DNA from: JBEEJZ01 sp041168905
Lineage (GTDB): Bacteria > Pseudomonadota > Gammaproteobacteria > Burkholderiales > Burkholderiaceae_C
Length of the DNA stretch: 64,000 nt
Assembly: GCA_041168905.1 (NCBI GenBank)
Contig: JBEEJZ010000005.1
Coordinates: 57,340-121,339, forward strand
Direction of reading: 5' to 3'
The translations under genes were made by a program, and so were the position numbers. The notes below the pieces were generated by a model, which was not told where the DNA came from, did no database searches, and saw only the letters and a program-made list of their open reading frames with translations. Of the stretch, positions 24,539-33,157 are shown piece after piece (the first letter of the stretch is position 1; each line of letters opens with the position of its first letter).

Positions 24539-26263
24539 ATGGACTCCAAAAAATACCCGTTTCGGCGCAGCCAGGCCTGGTTTGGCAAGGACGACCGCGA
24601 TGGTTTTGTGTACCGCAGCTGGATCAAGAACCAGGGTTACCCACACGACGAGTTTGATGGCCGTCCGGTCATCGGTATTTGCAACACCTGGAGCGAGCTG
24701 ACGCCTTGCAATGGGCACTTTCGGGAACTGGCCGAGTTTGTGAAGCGCGGTGTGTACGAAGCCGGCGGTTTTCCGCTCGAATTTCCGGTGATGTCGCTGG
24801 GCGAGACCCAGCTGCGCCCCACGGCCATGCTGTTTCGCAACCTGGCCAGCATGGATGTGGAGGAGTCGATCCGCGGCAACCCGATCGACGGCGTGGTGCT
24901 GCTCATGGGCTGCGACAAGACCACGCCCTCCTTGCTGATGGGGGCGGCCAGTTGCGACCTGCCCACCATAGGCCTGTCCGGCGGGCCCATGCTCAATGGC
25001 AAGTTTCGGGGAGCTGACATTGGCTCGGGCACTGGCGTGTGGCAGATGAGCGAGATGGTGCGCGCTGGCGAGATGACCAAGGAAGATTTCACGGCGGCCG
25101 AGTCCTGCATGCACCGCTCCAAGGGCAACTGCATGACCATGGGCACGGCCAGCACCATGGCCAGCATGGTGGAGGCGCTGGGTATGTCACTGCCCGAGAA
25201 CGCGGCCATTCCCGCCGCCGACACCCGGCGCAACCGGCTGGCGCAACTGACAGGCCGGCGCATCGTCGAGATGGTCCATCAGGACCTGCGCATGTCGCAA
25301 ATCCTGACCCGTCAGGCCTTTGAGAACGCCATCCGTACCAATGCGGCCATCGGCGGCTCCACCAATGCCGTGATCCATCTGATTGCGATTGCGGGCCGCA
25401 TGGGCATCGAGCTCAATCTGGATGACTGGGACCGCCTGGGGGCCCAGGTGCCCTGTCTGCTGAACCTGCAGCCCTCGGGCAAGTACCTGATGGAGGACTT
25501 TTATTACGCGGGCGGTTTGCCCGCCGTGCTGCGCGAAATTGCGCCCATGCTGCACCTCGATGCCCTCACTGCCAATGGCAAGACGCTGGGTGACAACATT
25601 GCCCAGGCTCCTTGCTACAACCGCGAAGTCATCAAGACGCCCGACCAGCCCTTCATGAAGGATGCCGGCATTGCCGTGCTGCGCGGCAATCTGGCGCCCG
25701 ACGGGGCAGTCATCAAGCCCTCGGCCGCATCTGCCCACCTGCTGCAGCATCGGGGCCGGGCTGTGGTGTTTGAGGACATCGAAGACTTCCATGCCCGCAT
25801 CGACAGCGACGAACTGGACGTGGACGAGCACTGCGTGATGGTGCTCAAGAACTGTGGGCCTAAGGGCTACCCGGGCATGGCCGAAGTGGGCAACATGCCC
25901 TTGCCGCCCAAGGTGCTGCAAAAAGGCATTACCGACATGGTGCGCATCAGCGACGGGCGCATGAGCGGTACCGCCTATGGCACCGTGGTGCTGCACACCA
26001 GCCCTGAGGCTGCAGCAGGCGGCACCCTGGCGCTGGTGCAAAACGGCGACATGATCGAGCTGGATGTGGCCGGCCGGCGCCTGCACCTGGAAGTGTCAGA
26101 CGAGGAGCTGGCCCAACGACGCCTGGCCTGGAAACCACCCCGTCATCCTGCCCGGGGCTATCAGAAGCTGTATGTGGACCATGTGCAGCAAGCCCATCTG
26201 GGCGCAGATCTGGACTTTCTGGTGGGAGGCAGCGGCGCCGAGGTGCCGCGCGAATCACACTGA
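24539..26263 (+). CDS. IlvD/Edd family pentonate dehydratase (L-arabinonate dehydratase-like)
   Basis: Members remove water from sugar acids such as L-arabinonate or D-xylonate to give 2-keto-3-deoxy acids, using an Fe-S cluster and Mg. The 574 residues contain cluster cysteines C57 (TPCNGH), C125 (MGCDKT) and C198 (SKGNCMT). As I recall, these correspond to C59, C127 and C200 of the Rhizobium arabinonate dehydratase, a constant offset of two. The N-terminus (RSQAWFGKDDRDGFVYRSW) is that of the pentonate branch, not of IlvD. It stands alone, convergent with proQ; an epimerase and lactonase that could supply a substrate are at 7.8-9.6 kb. Confidence 0.88.
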   Translation: MDSKKYPFRRSQAWFGKDDRDGFVYRSWIKNQGYPHDEFDGRPVIGICNTWSELTPCNGHFRELAEFVKRGVYEAGGFPLEFPVMSLGETQLRPTAMLFRNLASMDVEESIRGNPIDGVVLLMGCDKTTPSLLMGAASCDLPTIGLSGGPMLNGKFRGADIGSGTGVWQMSEMVRAGEMTKEDFTAAESCMHRSKGNCMTMGTASTMASMVEALGMSLPENAAIPAADTRRNRLAQLTGRRIVEMVHQDLRMSQILTRQAFENAIRTNAAIGGSTNAVIHLIAIAGRMGIELNLDDWDRLGAQVPCLLNLQPSGKYLMEDFYYAGGLPAVLREIAPMLHLDALTANGKTLGDNIAQAPCYNREVIKTPDQPFMKDAGIAVLRGNLAPDGAVIKPSAASAHLLQHRGRAVVFEDIEDFHARIDSDELDVDEHCVMVLKNCGPKGYPGMAEVGNMPLPPKVLQKGITDMVRISDGRMSGTAYGTVVLHTSPEAAAGGTLALVQNGDMIELDVAGRRLHLEVSDEELAQRRLAWKPPRHPARGYQKLYVDHVQQAHLGADLDFLVGGSGAEVPRESH

Positions 26264-27025
26264 AGCAGGCGCAGGTGCAGGCGTAGTTGCAGTCGCAGGT
26301 GCGCTGAGGTCGGCGTTGGCCGCGCGTGCCCGGTCCAGGTTGCGCCGCGCCTCGCGCACATCCATGCCGTACATGTCGGCAAAGGCTTCGACGGTTTGGC
26401 CACTGGATTCAAAGGCACGCAACAGGGCCTCGGCGCGGGCAGCGCGGGTGGCGGCCTCGGACAATGCTTCTTCGAGCAGGGCGTTGACGGCTTCGTCGCG
26501 GCTGTGCACGCGCAAGGCATAGTCATCGCGACTCAGGCCGGAGGCCTCGAAGGCGCGCACCATGCGCTCACGCAACTGGGGTCGCAGGTCTTCCTGGCTG
26601 CGGCCCTGACGCCGGCGATGCACTTCCAGCAAGGCGTGGTGCACGTGCTCAGGGGCCATGGCTTCCACGGCCTGGGCTTGCAGATCGTGGCGCTGCTGGC
26701 CCGAAGCAACCGCCGACAGGTAGCGGGTGGAGCGGGTGTGCAGGGCGAGCGCTTCCTTGAGCAACTCGCTATCGAGGGCCTCAGGGTGGGCGGCCATCAG
26801 GTCCTGAAAAATGCCACGTTTGAGCGGCAAAAATACCGCGCCAAACAAGGCCGGATAGAGTGCTGCCAACTGCTCCAGCACCGGCATGCAGCGCGGCACC
26901 TTGGCGTTTTTTCCTGCCGCGCCGGCCTTGTTGCGCTGACCCTGCCTGGCGGGGCGCTGGGGCGCGTCGCTGGGGGTTGGAGCAGCGTCTGGTGCGAGGG
27001 CGGTGTCGGTCACAAGGTCGGTCAT
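26255..27025 (-). CDS. ProQ/FinO family RNA chaperone
   Basis: ProQ/FinO proteins bind structured RNAs and modulate small-RNA regulation. The 256 residues have a basic N-terminal linker (RPARQGQRNKAGAAGKNAK), the ProQ/FinO domain at about 55-150 (LAALYPALFGAVFLPLKRGIFQDL, LHTRSTRYLSAVASG), and a long helical C-terminal extension ending in Ala/Pro/Thr repeats. The C-terminal half is longer than in E. coli ProQ and lacks a Tudor-like end. Its last nine bases overlap the convergent dehydratase gene. Start 27025 was chosen because the upstream frame is not family-like. Confidence 0.85.
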   Translation of the reverse strand: MTDLVTDTALAPDAAPTPSDAPQRPARQGQRNKAGAAGKNAKVPRCMPVLEQLAALYPALFGAVFLPLKRGIFQDLMAAHPEALDSELLKEALALHTRSTRYLSAVASGQQRHDLQAQAVEAMAPEHVHHALLEVHRRRQGRSQEDLRPQLRERMVRAFEASGLSRDDYALRVHSRDEAVNALLEEALSEAATRAARAEALLRAFESSGQTVEAFADMYGMDVREARRNLDRARAANADLSAPATATTPAPAPASV

Positions 27026-27068
27026 GGTGCGGGCGTACGTTGAAAAAAGCCCTCTATCATGCCAGCCC

Positions 27069-27929
27069 CTAGGAGATGGCGCCCATCTTGCCGGCCCGGA
27101 AGTCCGCAAAGGCTTGATGAATTTCCTGCTCGGTGTTCATCACGAAGGGTCCATAACCCACGATGGGCTCATTCAGCGGCCGGCCGCTCATCAGCAGCAA
27201 CTTGCAATCCTGGGTGGCGTGCAGCTGCAGGGTGTCGCCCTCGCGCTCCATCACCGCCATCTCTGCCGCGCCCACCGTCTGCTCGCCAAAAGCCAGGGCG
27301 CCACTGGCCACGAAGATGGCGCAGGTGTGCCCCGCTGGCAGCGTGAAGCTGGCTTTAGCGCCGGCCTTCAAGCGGACATCCCACACATTCATGGGACTGA
27401 AGGTGCTGGCAGGGCCGAGGGTGTCGCCATGCTGGCCGGCAATGACACGCACGTCGCCGGCGTCGTCAGGCAAGGGCTCGCAAGGAATCTGGCTGGCAGT
27501 GATGCCCTGGTAGCCGGGGGCAGACATCTTGTCTTTGGCCGGCAGGTTGACCCACAGCTGAATCATCTCGAAAGGGCCGCCACTGCGGGCATAAGCTTCG
27601 CTGTGGAATTCTTCGTGCACCAGGCCGCCGGCGGCGGTCATCCATTGCACATCCCCTGGGCCGATGGTGCCGCCACCGCCTGATGAATCACGATGGGAGA
27701 CCTCGCCCGAGTACACGATGGACACGGTTTCGATGCCCCGGTGCGGGTGCGACCCGACGCCACGGCGCTGGGTGGTGGGCTCAAAGTGTGTCGGGCCGGC
27801 GTAGTCCAGCATCAAAAAGGGCGACATTGCCTCGTGGATGTCGTTGTACGAGAACATATTGCGCACCGGAAAGCCATCGCCGACCCAGTGACTGCCGTTG
27901 CTGCGTTTGATGAAAGCCAGTTGCTTCAT
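27069..27929 (-). CDS. Pirin family bicupin protein
   Basis: The 287-residue protein has the pirin N-terminal cupin with metal-binding residues in GSHPHRGIETVSIVYSGEV and HRDSSG, and GLVHEEFHSE, followed by the pirin C-terminal domain. Bacterial pirins can have quercetinase or regulatory roles; the role here is not clear. ATG 27929 follows GGAG at a good spacing. It lies downstream of the ABC operon on the same strand but after a 64-base gap. Confidence 0.92.
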   Translation of the reverse strand: MKQLAFIKRSNGSHWVGDGFPVRNMFSYNDIHEAMSPFLMLDYAGPTHFEPTTQRRGVGSHPHRGIETVSIVYSGEVSHRDSSGGGGTIGPGDVQWMTAAGGLVHEEFHSEAYARSGGPFEMIQLWVNLPAKDKMSAPGYQGITASQIPCEPLPDDAGDVRVIAGQHGDTLGPASTFSPMNVWDVRLKAGAKASFTLPAGHTCAIFVASGALAFGEQTVGAAEMAVMEREGDTLQLHATQDCKLLLMSGRPLNEPIVGYGPFVMNTEQEIHQAFADFRAGKMGAIS

Positions 27930-27993
27930 GGTCATCTCCGTGGAAACCATGACTGTAAGGGATGGCTGCTTGCCGTATCCCTGGCGTACGACC

Positions 27994-28893
27994 TCAGTCC
28001 GGCTCGATCAGGCGGCTCAGGCCCAGCGTTGCCTCGGTGGCCAGCGTGGACCACAGGGGCAAGCGGTGTTCCCAGAAGGCGCAGGACTCACTCAGGGGCG
28101 CATCAACGCTGCAGGTTTCGTTCAGCCACTGGGCGACCAGCAGGGGCGCCCGCCTGGCCTGGGCCAGGGCGGTGGCCACAGCGGGCCCGGGCCAAGGCGG
28201 CGACACCGTTTGCGCCGCAGTGCGGCCGGTGGCCATCATCAGGATGCCAAATTCACTGCCCAGGGCTGCCCAGTCGTCTGCGGCTGCGGCGCTGGGCAGG
28301 GCGGCCTCACCCGGCAATTGCAGGTGTTCTGCCAGATAGGACATGTAGGCCGCCTGCTGACCGGGTGCCAGCGTCCTTGCCGAGGGTGCTTGCAGGCGCA
28401 GCGCCCGGCGAGCCGTGTCGTGCAGCCGGGTGCCGGCTTGCTGCAAGGCGAGGGTTGCCTGCACCTGCTGCTCGGGCAACAGCATCAGGTTTTGCAGCAG
28501 GGCTCGCACGCTGTTTATCAGCTCGTGAGTGAGGCAGGCCAGCGCGTTGTGACGCGCCGCCTGCCATAGCCCACCGTCAAAAACGCTTTGTGCCGCCTGA
28601 GGGTTGAACAGTTGTACCGTCTCACGCAAAGCCAGCATCAGGGGCGGCATGCCCTCACCACCGCTGGCCTCGAAGTGCAGCGTGTCGCGCAGCAGGGTGT
28701 CCAGAGAAAACAGCTCGGGCTTGCAGGTGTTGGCAATGGACTGCGCCGCATCCAGGTCCATCCGGCCCAGACGCGCCATCGCCAGTGCCGAGGCGGCCTC
28801 ATGGCGCAGCAGGGTGGCCAACAGGCTGCGGCCGTCCAGGCTCAGAATTTCCGAGATGGGCATGAGCAGCATGGACGGCCCCCGATGTCCCAT
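27994..28893 (-). CDS. Unrecognised protein at the 3' end of the liv-type operon
   Basis: This is a predicted soluble, mainly helical protein of 299 residues (or about 290 if translation starts at 28872 or 28863, at MLLMPISE or MPISE). It is rich in Leu and Ala, with no signal peptide, membrane helix or motif I recognise. It has ITSC-like blocks only in the sense of scattered features: HNALACLTHELINSVRALLQN in the middle and a Trp-rich tail (CAFWEHRLPLWSTL). It starts 9 bases after livF and shares its strand, so it is almost certainly the last gene of the operon. Its function may relate to the imported compound, but nothing in the sequence shows it. Confidence 0.65.
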   Translation of the reverse strand: MGHRGPSMLLMPISEILSLDGRSLLATLLRHEAASALAMARLGRMDLDAAQSIANTCKPELFSLDTLLRDTLHFEASGGEGMPPLMLALRETVQLFNPQAAQSVFDGGLWQAARHNALACLTHELINSVRALLQNLMLLPEQQVQATLALQQAGTRLHDTARRALRLQAPSARTLAPGQQAAYMSYLAEHLQLPGEAALPSAAAADDWAALGSEFGILMMATGRTAAQTVSPPWPGPAVATALAQARRAPLLVAQWLNETCSVDAPLSESCAFWEHRLPLWSTLATEATLGLSRLIEPD

Positions 28894-28902
28894 GGCGGGG
28901 CT

Positions 28903-29658
28903 TCAGACCGCAGCAGGCGCGGGGGCCGCGTGCGCACCGCCCAGGAACAGCCGCTCCATGTTGGGGTCGGCCAGGATCTCGGAGGCGGGCTTGTGCAACA
29001 CCAGGCGGCCGGATTCGAGCGCCATTGCATCGTCGGAAAACTTCAGCGCGCTTTTGACGTTCTGCTCCACCATCAGCACCGTGGTGCCCTGGTCGGCCAG
29101 CTTGCGCAGCAGTTTGAAGACATCCATGACCACCATGGGCGACAGGCCAATCGAGGGTTCGTCGATCAGCAGCACCTTGGGGCGCAACAGCAGGGCGCGG
29201 CCAATTTCGAGCTGCTTTTGTTCGCCACCCGACAAGGACGCCGCGCGCGAATGCATGCGCTCCTTCACCCTTGGGAAAAACTCCAGCACCTCGGGAATGC
29301 GCTCATGCGTGGTTTTCATGCCCAGCGTGATGCCGCCCAGTTCCAGGTTTTCGTACACGCTGAGCTGGCCAAACAGGTTGCGGCCTTGGGGCACAAAGGC
29401 GATGCCCTTGGCCAGCAGGTCTTTTTGCGAGGCACCGTTGACTTCTTCGCCATTGAGCAGAATGCGACCCTGGCGTGGCTTGAGCAAGCCAAACAGGGTT
29501 TTGAGCACGGTGGATTTACCCGCGCCGTTGGGCCCGATCAAGAGCGTGATGGAGCCCTTGCGGGCCTTGAACGACAGGTTGTTCAGGATCATGAAATCCT
29601 TGTAGCCCGCCACCACGTCGTCGAATTCGATGCAGATGTCTGTGTTGTGTGCGGTCAT
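28903..29658 (-). CDS. livF: Branched-chain-type ABC transporter ATPase LivF
   Basis: One of the two ATPases that power a branched-chain/aromatic-type importer. The 251 residues have Walker A GPNGAGKST, the signature SLSGGEQKQLEIGRALLLRPK, Walker B VLLIDEPSIGLSP and the switch His in LMVEQNV, the LivF pattern. It is one base downstream of livG and precedes the unknown 3' gene. The operon context with aroE and a LigI-like enzyme suggests a hydroaromatic or aromatic acid substrate rather than leucine. Confidence 0.93.
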   Translation of the reverse strand: MTAHNTDICIEFDDVVAGYKDFMILNNLSFKARKGSITLLIGPNGAGKSTVLKTLFGLLKPRQGRILLNGEEVNGASQKDLLAKGIAFVPQGRNLFGQLSVYENLELGGITLGMKTTHERIPEVLEFFPRVKERMHSRAASLSGGEQKQLEIGRALLLRPKVLLIDEPSIGLSPMVVMDVFKLLRKLADQGTTVLMVEQNVKSALKFSDDAMALESGRLVLHKPASEILADPNMERLFLGGAHAAPAPAAV

Positions 29659-29659
29659 C

Positions 29660-30448
29660 TCAGTTCCCCAGATAGGCGTCGAGCACCTGCTTGTTGCCCC
29701 TGATTTCATCCGGCGTGCCGATGGCCATCACCTGGCCTTCCACCATCACCATGATGCGGTGACACAGGTCCATCACAAAGTCCATGTTGTGTTCGATCAC
29801 CACAAAAGAGCTCTTTTTGCCTGCTGCCGGGTTGCGGTTCAGGTCTTTGAGCAGGGTGCTGATGCCGCCCACCAGGCTGGGGTTCACACCCGCGCAGGGC
29901 TCGTCCAGCAGCACCAGGTCGGGTTCACTCATGAAGGCCATGGCGATGTCCACCAGCTTTTGCTGGCCGTAAGACAACTCGCCGGCTTTCTTGTCGGCCA
30001 CATGGCGGATGCGGAAACGGTCGATCAGCGCATCGGCCTTGTCGCCCAGACCCGAGTCGCCGGGGGCAAACATGCGGCTGAACAGGCTGCCCTGATGCTC
30101 CTGGGCGGCCACGATCAGGTTATCGCGCACACTCATCTTGCCAAACACCTGCAGCGTCTGGAAAGTGCGGCCCACACCGCGGCGGTTGAGCTCCAGGGGC
30201 CCCAGCTGCGTCACATCCTCGCCGTTGAGTTCGATCTTGCCGGCGTCGGGCGTGATCTGGCCCAGCATGGAATTGAACAAGGTCGTCTTGCCCGAGCCGT
30301 TGGGGCCAATCACGCCGAAGATTTCGCCGGGTTGGACCTCGAAACTCACGCCGCCCACGGCCTGGATGGCGCCGTAGGCTTTTTTCAGGCCGCTGACTTT
30401 GAGCACCGGCGCGCCAGCCGGGCGGTCATGGTGGTGCGTGTGGCTCAT
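29660..30448 (-). CDS. livG: Branched-chain-type ABC transporter ATPase LivG
   Basis: The partner ATPase (262 residues) with Walker A GPNGSGKTT, the LivG-specific GVGRTFQTLQVF Q-loop, the signature ELSYGQQKLVDIAMAFMSEPD, Walker B LVLLDEPCAGVNP and the C-terminal IEHNMDFVMDLC with GTPDEIRGNKQVLDAYLG. A His-rich N-terminus (MSHTHHHDRP) precedes the domain. Its start overlaps the livM stop (ATGA), coupling translation. Confidence 0.93.
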   Translation of the reverse strand: MSHTHHHDRPAGAPVLKVSGLKKAYGAIQAVGGVSFEVQPGEIFGVIGPNGSGKTTLFNSMLGQITPDAGKIELNGEDVTQLGPLELNRRGVGRTFQTLQVFGKMSVRDNLIVAAQEHQGSLFSRMFAPGDSGLGDKADALIDRFRIRHVADKKAGELSYGQQKLVDIAMAFMSEPDLVLLDEPCAGVNPSLVGGISTLLKDLNRNPAAGKKSSFVVIEHNMDFVMDLCHRIMVMVEGQVMAIGTPDEIRGNKQVLDAYLGN

Positions 30449-31440
30449 GCTTTTGCTCCGAGTTGGGTGGCCGTTTGTGCCGATGCCGCACGGGCGGCCG
30501 AGGCTTCCTTGGCCTGCTTGCGGGCCTTCAGTCGGTCGGGGATGGACAGCAGTCCATCGGGCAGCCAGATCATCAGCAGCACCACAGCCGAGCCGAACAC
30601 GAACAAGTACCAGGCCTGCGCGAAACGCAACCACTCGGGCAGGATCACGCCCACAGCCGCGCCCAGCACCGGGCCGAAAAAGTAACCCGGGCCACCGACC
30701 ACCACCATGAGGTACATCATGATGGACGAGCCCACGGTGAACAGGGCGGGGTCGATGAACTGCACCTGCGAGGCATACAGGCCCCCGGCAATGCCGGCAA
30801 AAGTGGCGCCGATGGCAAAGCTCAGCAAGGTGTAACTGCGGGTATCGATCCCCAGACTCTCGGCGCGGATGGCGTTGTCGCGCAGGGCCGTGAAAGCCTT
30901 GCCCCAGGGACTGCGCAGCAGACCCCACAGCAGCAATGCCAGCACCACCGCAAACGCCAGCACCAGGTAGTAATAAGCGCGGTTGCCGTCCAGGCTCAGG
31001 CCAAACAGGCTGGGCCGGGCGATGTTGTTGATGCCAAAGGTGCCGCCGGTCAGCCATTCCTCATTGCGCATCACCAGCCACAAGGCGGTGTTGAAGCCCA
31101 GCGTGGCAAAGGCCAGGTAGATGGTCTGCACCCGCAGGGCCGGAAAGCCCAGGATCAGGCCCACCACGAAGCACAGCAGCGCGCCAGTGGGCAGACCGAT
31201 CCAGAAGCTGATGCCGGCCTTGAGCATGATGGCCACGGTATAGGCCCCGATGCCAAAAAACGCGGCGTGGCCGAGCGACTTCTGGCCGGCATAGCCCACG
31301 GTCAGGTTCAGACCCATGGTGGCGATGATGAACACCAGCCAGGTGGTGAAGAGGTGGACGCCGTAGTTCTTCATGAACGTGGGCACCACGATCAGGGCGA
31401 CCAGCGCGGCCAGGCCCAGAATGAGATGGAGTTTTTTCAT
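30445..31440 (-). CDS. livM: Branched-chain-type ABC transporter permease LivM
   Basis: Inner-membrane permease of 331 residues with about nine helices and the LivM signatures GLNLTVGYAGQKSLGHAAFFGIGAY and ALRDNAIRAESLGID. A basic tail (RLKARKQAKEASAARA) ends the protein. The start overlaps the livH stop by four bases. ATG 31440 is chosen from the family N-terminus. Confidence 0.93.
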   Translation of the reverse strand: MKKLHLILGLAALVALIVVPTFMKNYGVHLFTTWLVFIIATMGLNLTVGYAGQKSLGHAAFFGIGAYTVAIMLKAGISFWIGLPTGALLCFVVGLILGFPALRVQTIYLAFATLGFNTALWLVMRNEEWLTGGTFGINNIARPSLFGLSLDGNRAYYYLVLAFAVVLALLLWGLLRSPWGKAFTALRDNAIRAESLGIDTRSYTLLSFAIGATFAGIAGGLYASQVQFIDPALFTVGSSIMMYLMVVVGGPGYFFGPVLGAAVGVILPEWLRFAQAWYLFVFGSAVVLLMIWLPDGLLSIPDRLKARKQAKEASAARAASAQTATQLGAKA

Positions 31441-32312
31441 ACTTTGCGCTCCTCTTTGCGGCCCAGCAGACCTTGAGGCTTGAACAGGATCACCACCATG
31501 AAGATGATGAGGGCGACAGCATCCTTGTAGGCGGGCGAGATGTAGGCAGCCGCCAGGTTCTCGCACACACCCACGATCAGGCCACCGAGCAAGGCGCCAC
31601 GGGAGTTGTTGAAGCCACCAATGATGGCGGCGAAGAAGGCCTTGTTGCCCAGGCCTTCGCCCATGTCGAATTTGGCCAGGTAGGTGGGGGTCACCAACAG
31701 GGCGGCAGCCGCCGCCAGAATCGCGTTGATGGCAAAGGTGTAAAAAATCATGCGTGGCACGTTGATGCCCAGCACCGAGGCGCTTTCGGTGTTTTGCGCC
31801 ACGGCCTGCATGGCACGGCCAGTGACCGTCTTTGCCAGAAAGGCCTGGGTCACCAGCACCAGCGCCATCGCTAGCACAAACGTACCAATGTCACTGCCCG
31901 AAACCGTCACACCCCAAAGGTTGTAGACCTGATCCGGGAACACTTGCGGAAAGGGCTGGGGCTCGGCGCTGTAGCCCGCACGAATGCCGTTGCGCATGGC
32001 AATCGACAGGCCGATGGTGGCCACCACGATGGGCATCATGCCGAACTTGAACAGGGGGTCGACCAGGCCGCGCTTGAACAGCCAGCCCAGAATCACCACC
32101 GATAGCACGATCGCCACGCTGAAAGCCATGATCAAGGGCACCTGGCTGTGCAGCAGGATCACCATGATGATGGCTGGCAGCATGACGAATTCGCCCTGCG
32201 CAAAGTTGATGGTGCCCGAGGCCTGCCAGAGCAGCGTGAAGCCCAGGGCCACCAGGGCGTAGATGCTCCCGGTGGCCATGCCACTGAGAAAGAGTTGGAA
32301 AAAATCGGTCAT
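31437..32312 (-). CDS. livH: Branched-chain-type ABC transporter permease LivH
   Basis: The second permease, 291 residues, with the LivH pattern GMATGSIYALVALGFTLLWQASGTINFAQGEFVML split over the first helices, and MQAVAQNTESASVLGINVPRM in the cytoplasmic loop. A GAGGAGA ribosome site precedes ATG 32312. The gene follows the amidohydrolase gene by 7 bases, which ties the enzymes to the transporter. Confidence 0.93.
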   Translation of the reverse strand: MTDFFQLFLSGMATGSIYALVALGFTLLWQASGTINFAQGEFVMLPAIIMVILLHSQVPLIMAFSVAIVLSVVILGWLFKRGLVDPLFKFGMMPIVVATIGLSIAMRNGIRAGYSAEPQPFPQVFPDQVYNLWGVTVSGSDIGTFVLAMALVLVTQAFLAKTVTGRAMQAVAQNTESASVLGINVPRMIFYTFAINAILAAAAALLVTPTYLAKFDMGEGLGNKAFFAAIIGGFNNSRGALLGGLIVGVCENLAAAYISPAYKDAVALIIFMVVILFKPQGLLGRKEERKV

Positions 32313-32319
32313 GGTCTCC

Positions 32320-33141
32320 TCACCATCCAAAAAGTTGCTTGGGTGTGTCCCACATCACTTGGCGACATTGCTCGGGGGTGAACCAGCGCTCTGCCAGCGT
32401 CAGCAGGGTGCCGTAGTCCAACCGGTATTCAGCCCGCAGGTAGGGCCAATCTGATGCCCAGATGCAGCGCGCCGGGCCAAATGCCTCCAGCAGGGCCTGC
32501 ACATGGCCTCGGGCATCGTCAAACGGGTAGCCTTGCTGCGAGAACTTGGCCAATCCGGAAAGTTTCACCACGCCTTGCCCGCTGCGCCCCAGTGCCAGCA
32601 GCGCCTGAAAGCCAGGTGCCTGCAGGCCGTCGGCAATGACAGGTCGACCGCAATGGTCGATCAGCGTTTTGACGCCGATGCGCTGTAGCCGTGGCAACAA
32701 GTCGCACAACTGGTCGCCACTGACCTGGAACTGGGCCCACAAACCCAGCGCGTGCATGCGCTGCAGCAAGGGGTCGATGTCGTCGTAATAGGCCAGGCCA
32801 TGGAGCGCGGTATTGAAGGCGATGCCCACGATGCCCTGAGCCTGTAGCGCCTGCAAGGAATCGGTCGAGGTGTCGGCAGGGACGACCGCGATGCCCTTGA
32901 AACGGCCTTGCCCCTGGGCAATGGCCGCCAGCAGGCAGCGGTTGTCGGTGCCGTAGCCCGAGTTGGGCCCCACCAGCAAGGCGTGTTGCACGCCATAGGC
33001 ACGCATCACATGGGCAAAGTAATCGGCGGTGCCGACTTCCTGGCCCTGTGGCCGGTAGGCCACATCGTCGGCGTAAGGGAAGCCTAGCGGATCGAGGACA
33101 TGGCAATGCCCGTCGATCTTGGGCAGATCGAATATCGACAA
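32320..33141 (-). CDS. Amidohydrolase-2 family protein, LigI (2-pyrone-4,6-dicarboxylate lactonase)-like
   Basis: This 273-residue TIM-barrel hydrolase resembles LigI, which opens 2-pyrone-4,6-dicarboxylate in the protocatechuate 4,5-cleavage pathway. Visible motifs are IDGHCHVLDP with FPYADDVAYRP at the N-terminus, SGYGTDNRCLLAAI, LIDHCGRP and the C-terminal WASDWPYLRAEY. The start is most likely TTG 33141, with AGGAG six bases before it; no good ATG gives the family N-terminus. It sits inside an ABC importer operon between aroE and livH. The exact substrate is uncertain, and other aromatic-derived lactones are possible. Confidence 0.78.
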   Translation of the reverse strand: MSIFDLPKIDGHCHVLDPLGFPYADDVAYRPQGQEVGTADYFAHVMRAYGVQHALLVGPNSGYGTDNRCLLAAIAQGQGRFKGIAVVPADTSTDSLQALQAQGIVGIAFNTALHGLAYYDDIDPLLQRMHALGLWAQFQVSGDQLCDLLPRLQRIGVKTLIDHCGRPVIADGLQAPGFQALLALGRSGQGVVKLSGLAKFSQQGYPFDDARGHVQALLEAFGPARCIWASDWPYLRAEYRLDYGTLLTLAERWFTPEQCRQVMWDTPKQLFGW

Positions 33142-33157
33142 GCAGTGCTCCTGGTGT

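Noticed and set aside
8695..26263. Epimerase, lactonase and pentonate dehydratase as one sugar-acid operon
   Set aside because: The functions fit an oxidative pentose pathway, but the genes are 15 kb apart with unrelated genes between, and no sugar dehydrogenase or transporter joins them. A metabolic link remains possible, but not an operon.
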